A stretch of 5,908 nt of DNA. Source: Phycisphaerales bacterium. GTDB lineage: Bacteria; Planctomycetota; Phycisphaerae; Phycisphaerales; UBA1924. This document shows, in pieces, positions 5,593 through 5,908 of the stretch (position 1 is the first letter of the stretch; each line of letters starts with the position of its first letter). The DNA lies in NCBI GenBank assembly GCA_029260415.1, contig JAJDDH010000237.1, forward strand, positions 1-5,908. The letters run 5' to 3'. Below the pieces are notes generated by a model. It made no database searches. It was not told the origin of the DNA and saw only the letters and a list, made by a program, of their open reading frames with translations. Made by a program: the position numbers and the translations under genes.

Positions 5593-5908
5593 ATGAAGAA
5601 GGACGGGATCAAGCTGGTGATGTGCCTGACGCGTCGTGAGGGGACGACCCGGGCTGAGTTCCAGGACTACTGGCTCAACAGCCACGCGAAGCTCTGGGCC
5701 AGGCACGCGGGGGCGTACCGGTCGAAGCGGTATGTGCAGGCGCACACGGTCGAGACGGCGCTCAACGAGGGGCTGCGGGCGTCTCGGGGCATGGGCCCGG
5801 CGTACGACGGCGTGGCGGAGGTGTGGTTCGAGTCGGAGGCGGAGCTGATGGAGGCGATGGGCACGGCGGAGGGCGAGGCGGCGAGCGCGGTGTTGCTGGC
5901 GGATGAGG
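5593..5908 (+). CDS. EthD domain-containing protein (partial, C-terminus outside window)
   Basis: The frame is open to the window end and gives 105 residues. It fits the EthD family (dimeric alpha+beta barrel fold): IKLVMCLTRREGTTRAEFQDYWLNSHAKL at about residues 6-34 matches the family opening strand, the Arg-Glu-Gly turn and the FxxYWxxxHA motif. RYVQAH (48-53) and YDGVAEVWFESEAELMEAM (75-93) match the later strand and the 'DG-x-AE-x-WF' helix entry. The family is named for EthD of the ethyl tert-butyl ether degradation cluster, but most members have no known reaction, so no substrate can be given. The start at ATG 5593 has GGAGA eight bases upstream; ATG 5578, in frame and five codons earlier with GAGAG upstream, is equally possible. 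The gene is divergent from the helical-protein gene. It may be complete within about 20-30 residues past the window. Confidence 0.86.
   Translation, partial: MKKDGIKLVMCLTRREGTTRAEFQDYWLNSHAKLWARHAGAYRSKRYVQAHTVETALNEGLRASRGMGPAYDGVAEVWFESEAELMEAMGTAEGEAASAVLLADE

Noticed and set aside
4986..5639. Plus-strand Gly/Glu-rich open frame (217 codons)
   Set aside because: Sequence is low-complexity Gly/Val/Glu, typical of the mirror of an Ala/Leu/Thr-rich gene; the minus strand gives helical, protein-like sequence.

Overview
The window is very GC-rich, with mostly G- or C-ending codons, and densely coding. It carries eight protein genes, two of them cut by the window edges. No RNA gene, insertion sequence, CRISPR array or phage module is visible. 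The gene mix fits a planctomycete, perhaps class Phycisphaerae: a D-Ala-D-Ala-ligase-like ATP-grasp protein, an orphan N-methylated pseudopilin, a TPR plus alpha/beta hydrolase exported protein, and an EthD-like protein. That placement is inference from gene style and not proven here.

Left half (1-3707, minus strand): four genes run in one direction with gaps of 2, 31 and 59 bases and probably form an operon. In transcription order they are an exported TPR/alpha-beta-hydrolase (3707-2703), a DUF389 membrane protein starting at a TTG with a perfect ribosome binding site (2700-1681), a putative HExxH zinc metallopeptidase (1649-603), and the N-terminal 181 residues of an ATP-grasp ligase (543-1, continues off the window). 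No common pathway is evident.

Middle (3708-3876): a divergent intergenic region holds the presumptive promoters. Right of it, on the plus strand, a single type II secretion/type IV pilin-like protein (3877-4356) is followed by a clear intrinsic terminator (4417-4443). Next comes a compact BLUF blue-light sensor (4515-4967) with all the flavin-photochemistry residues intact.

Right end: a minus-strand alpha-helical protein of unknown function (5462 to about 4975) converges on the BLUF gene. Its frame has no stop before it runs antisense through the entire BLUF gene, so a frameshift or lost stop is likely. A plus-strand EthD-domain protein (5593 onward) is cut by the window end.

The most notable points are the photoreceptor, the unresolved 3' end and opposite codon style of its convergent neighbour, and a strand-composition switch in the divergent region. 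I see no convincing evidence for a wholly new multi-gene system.
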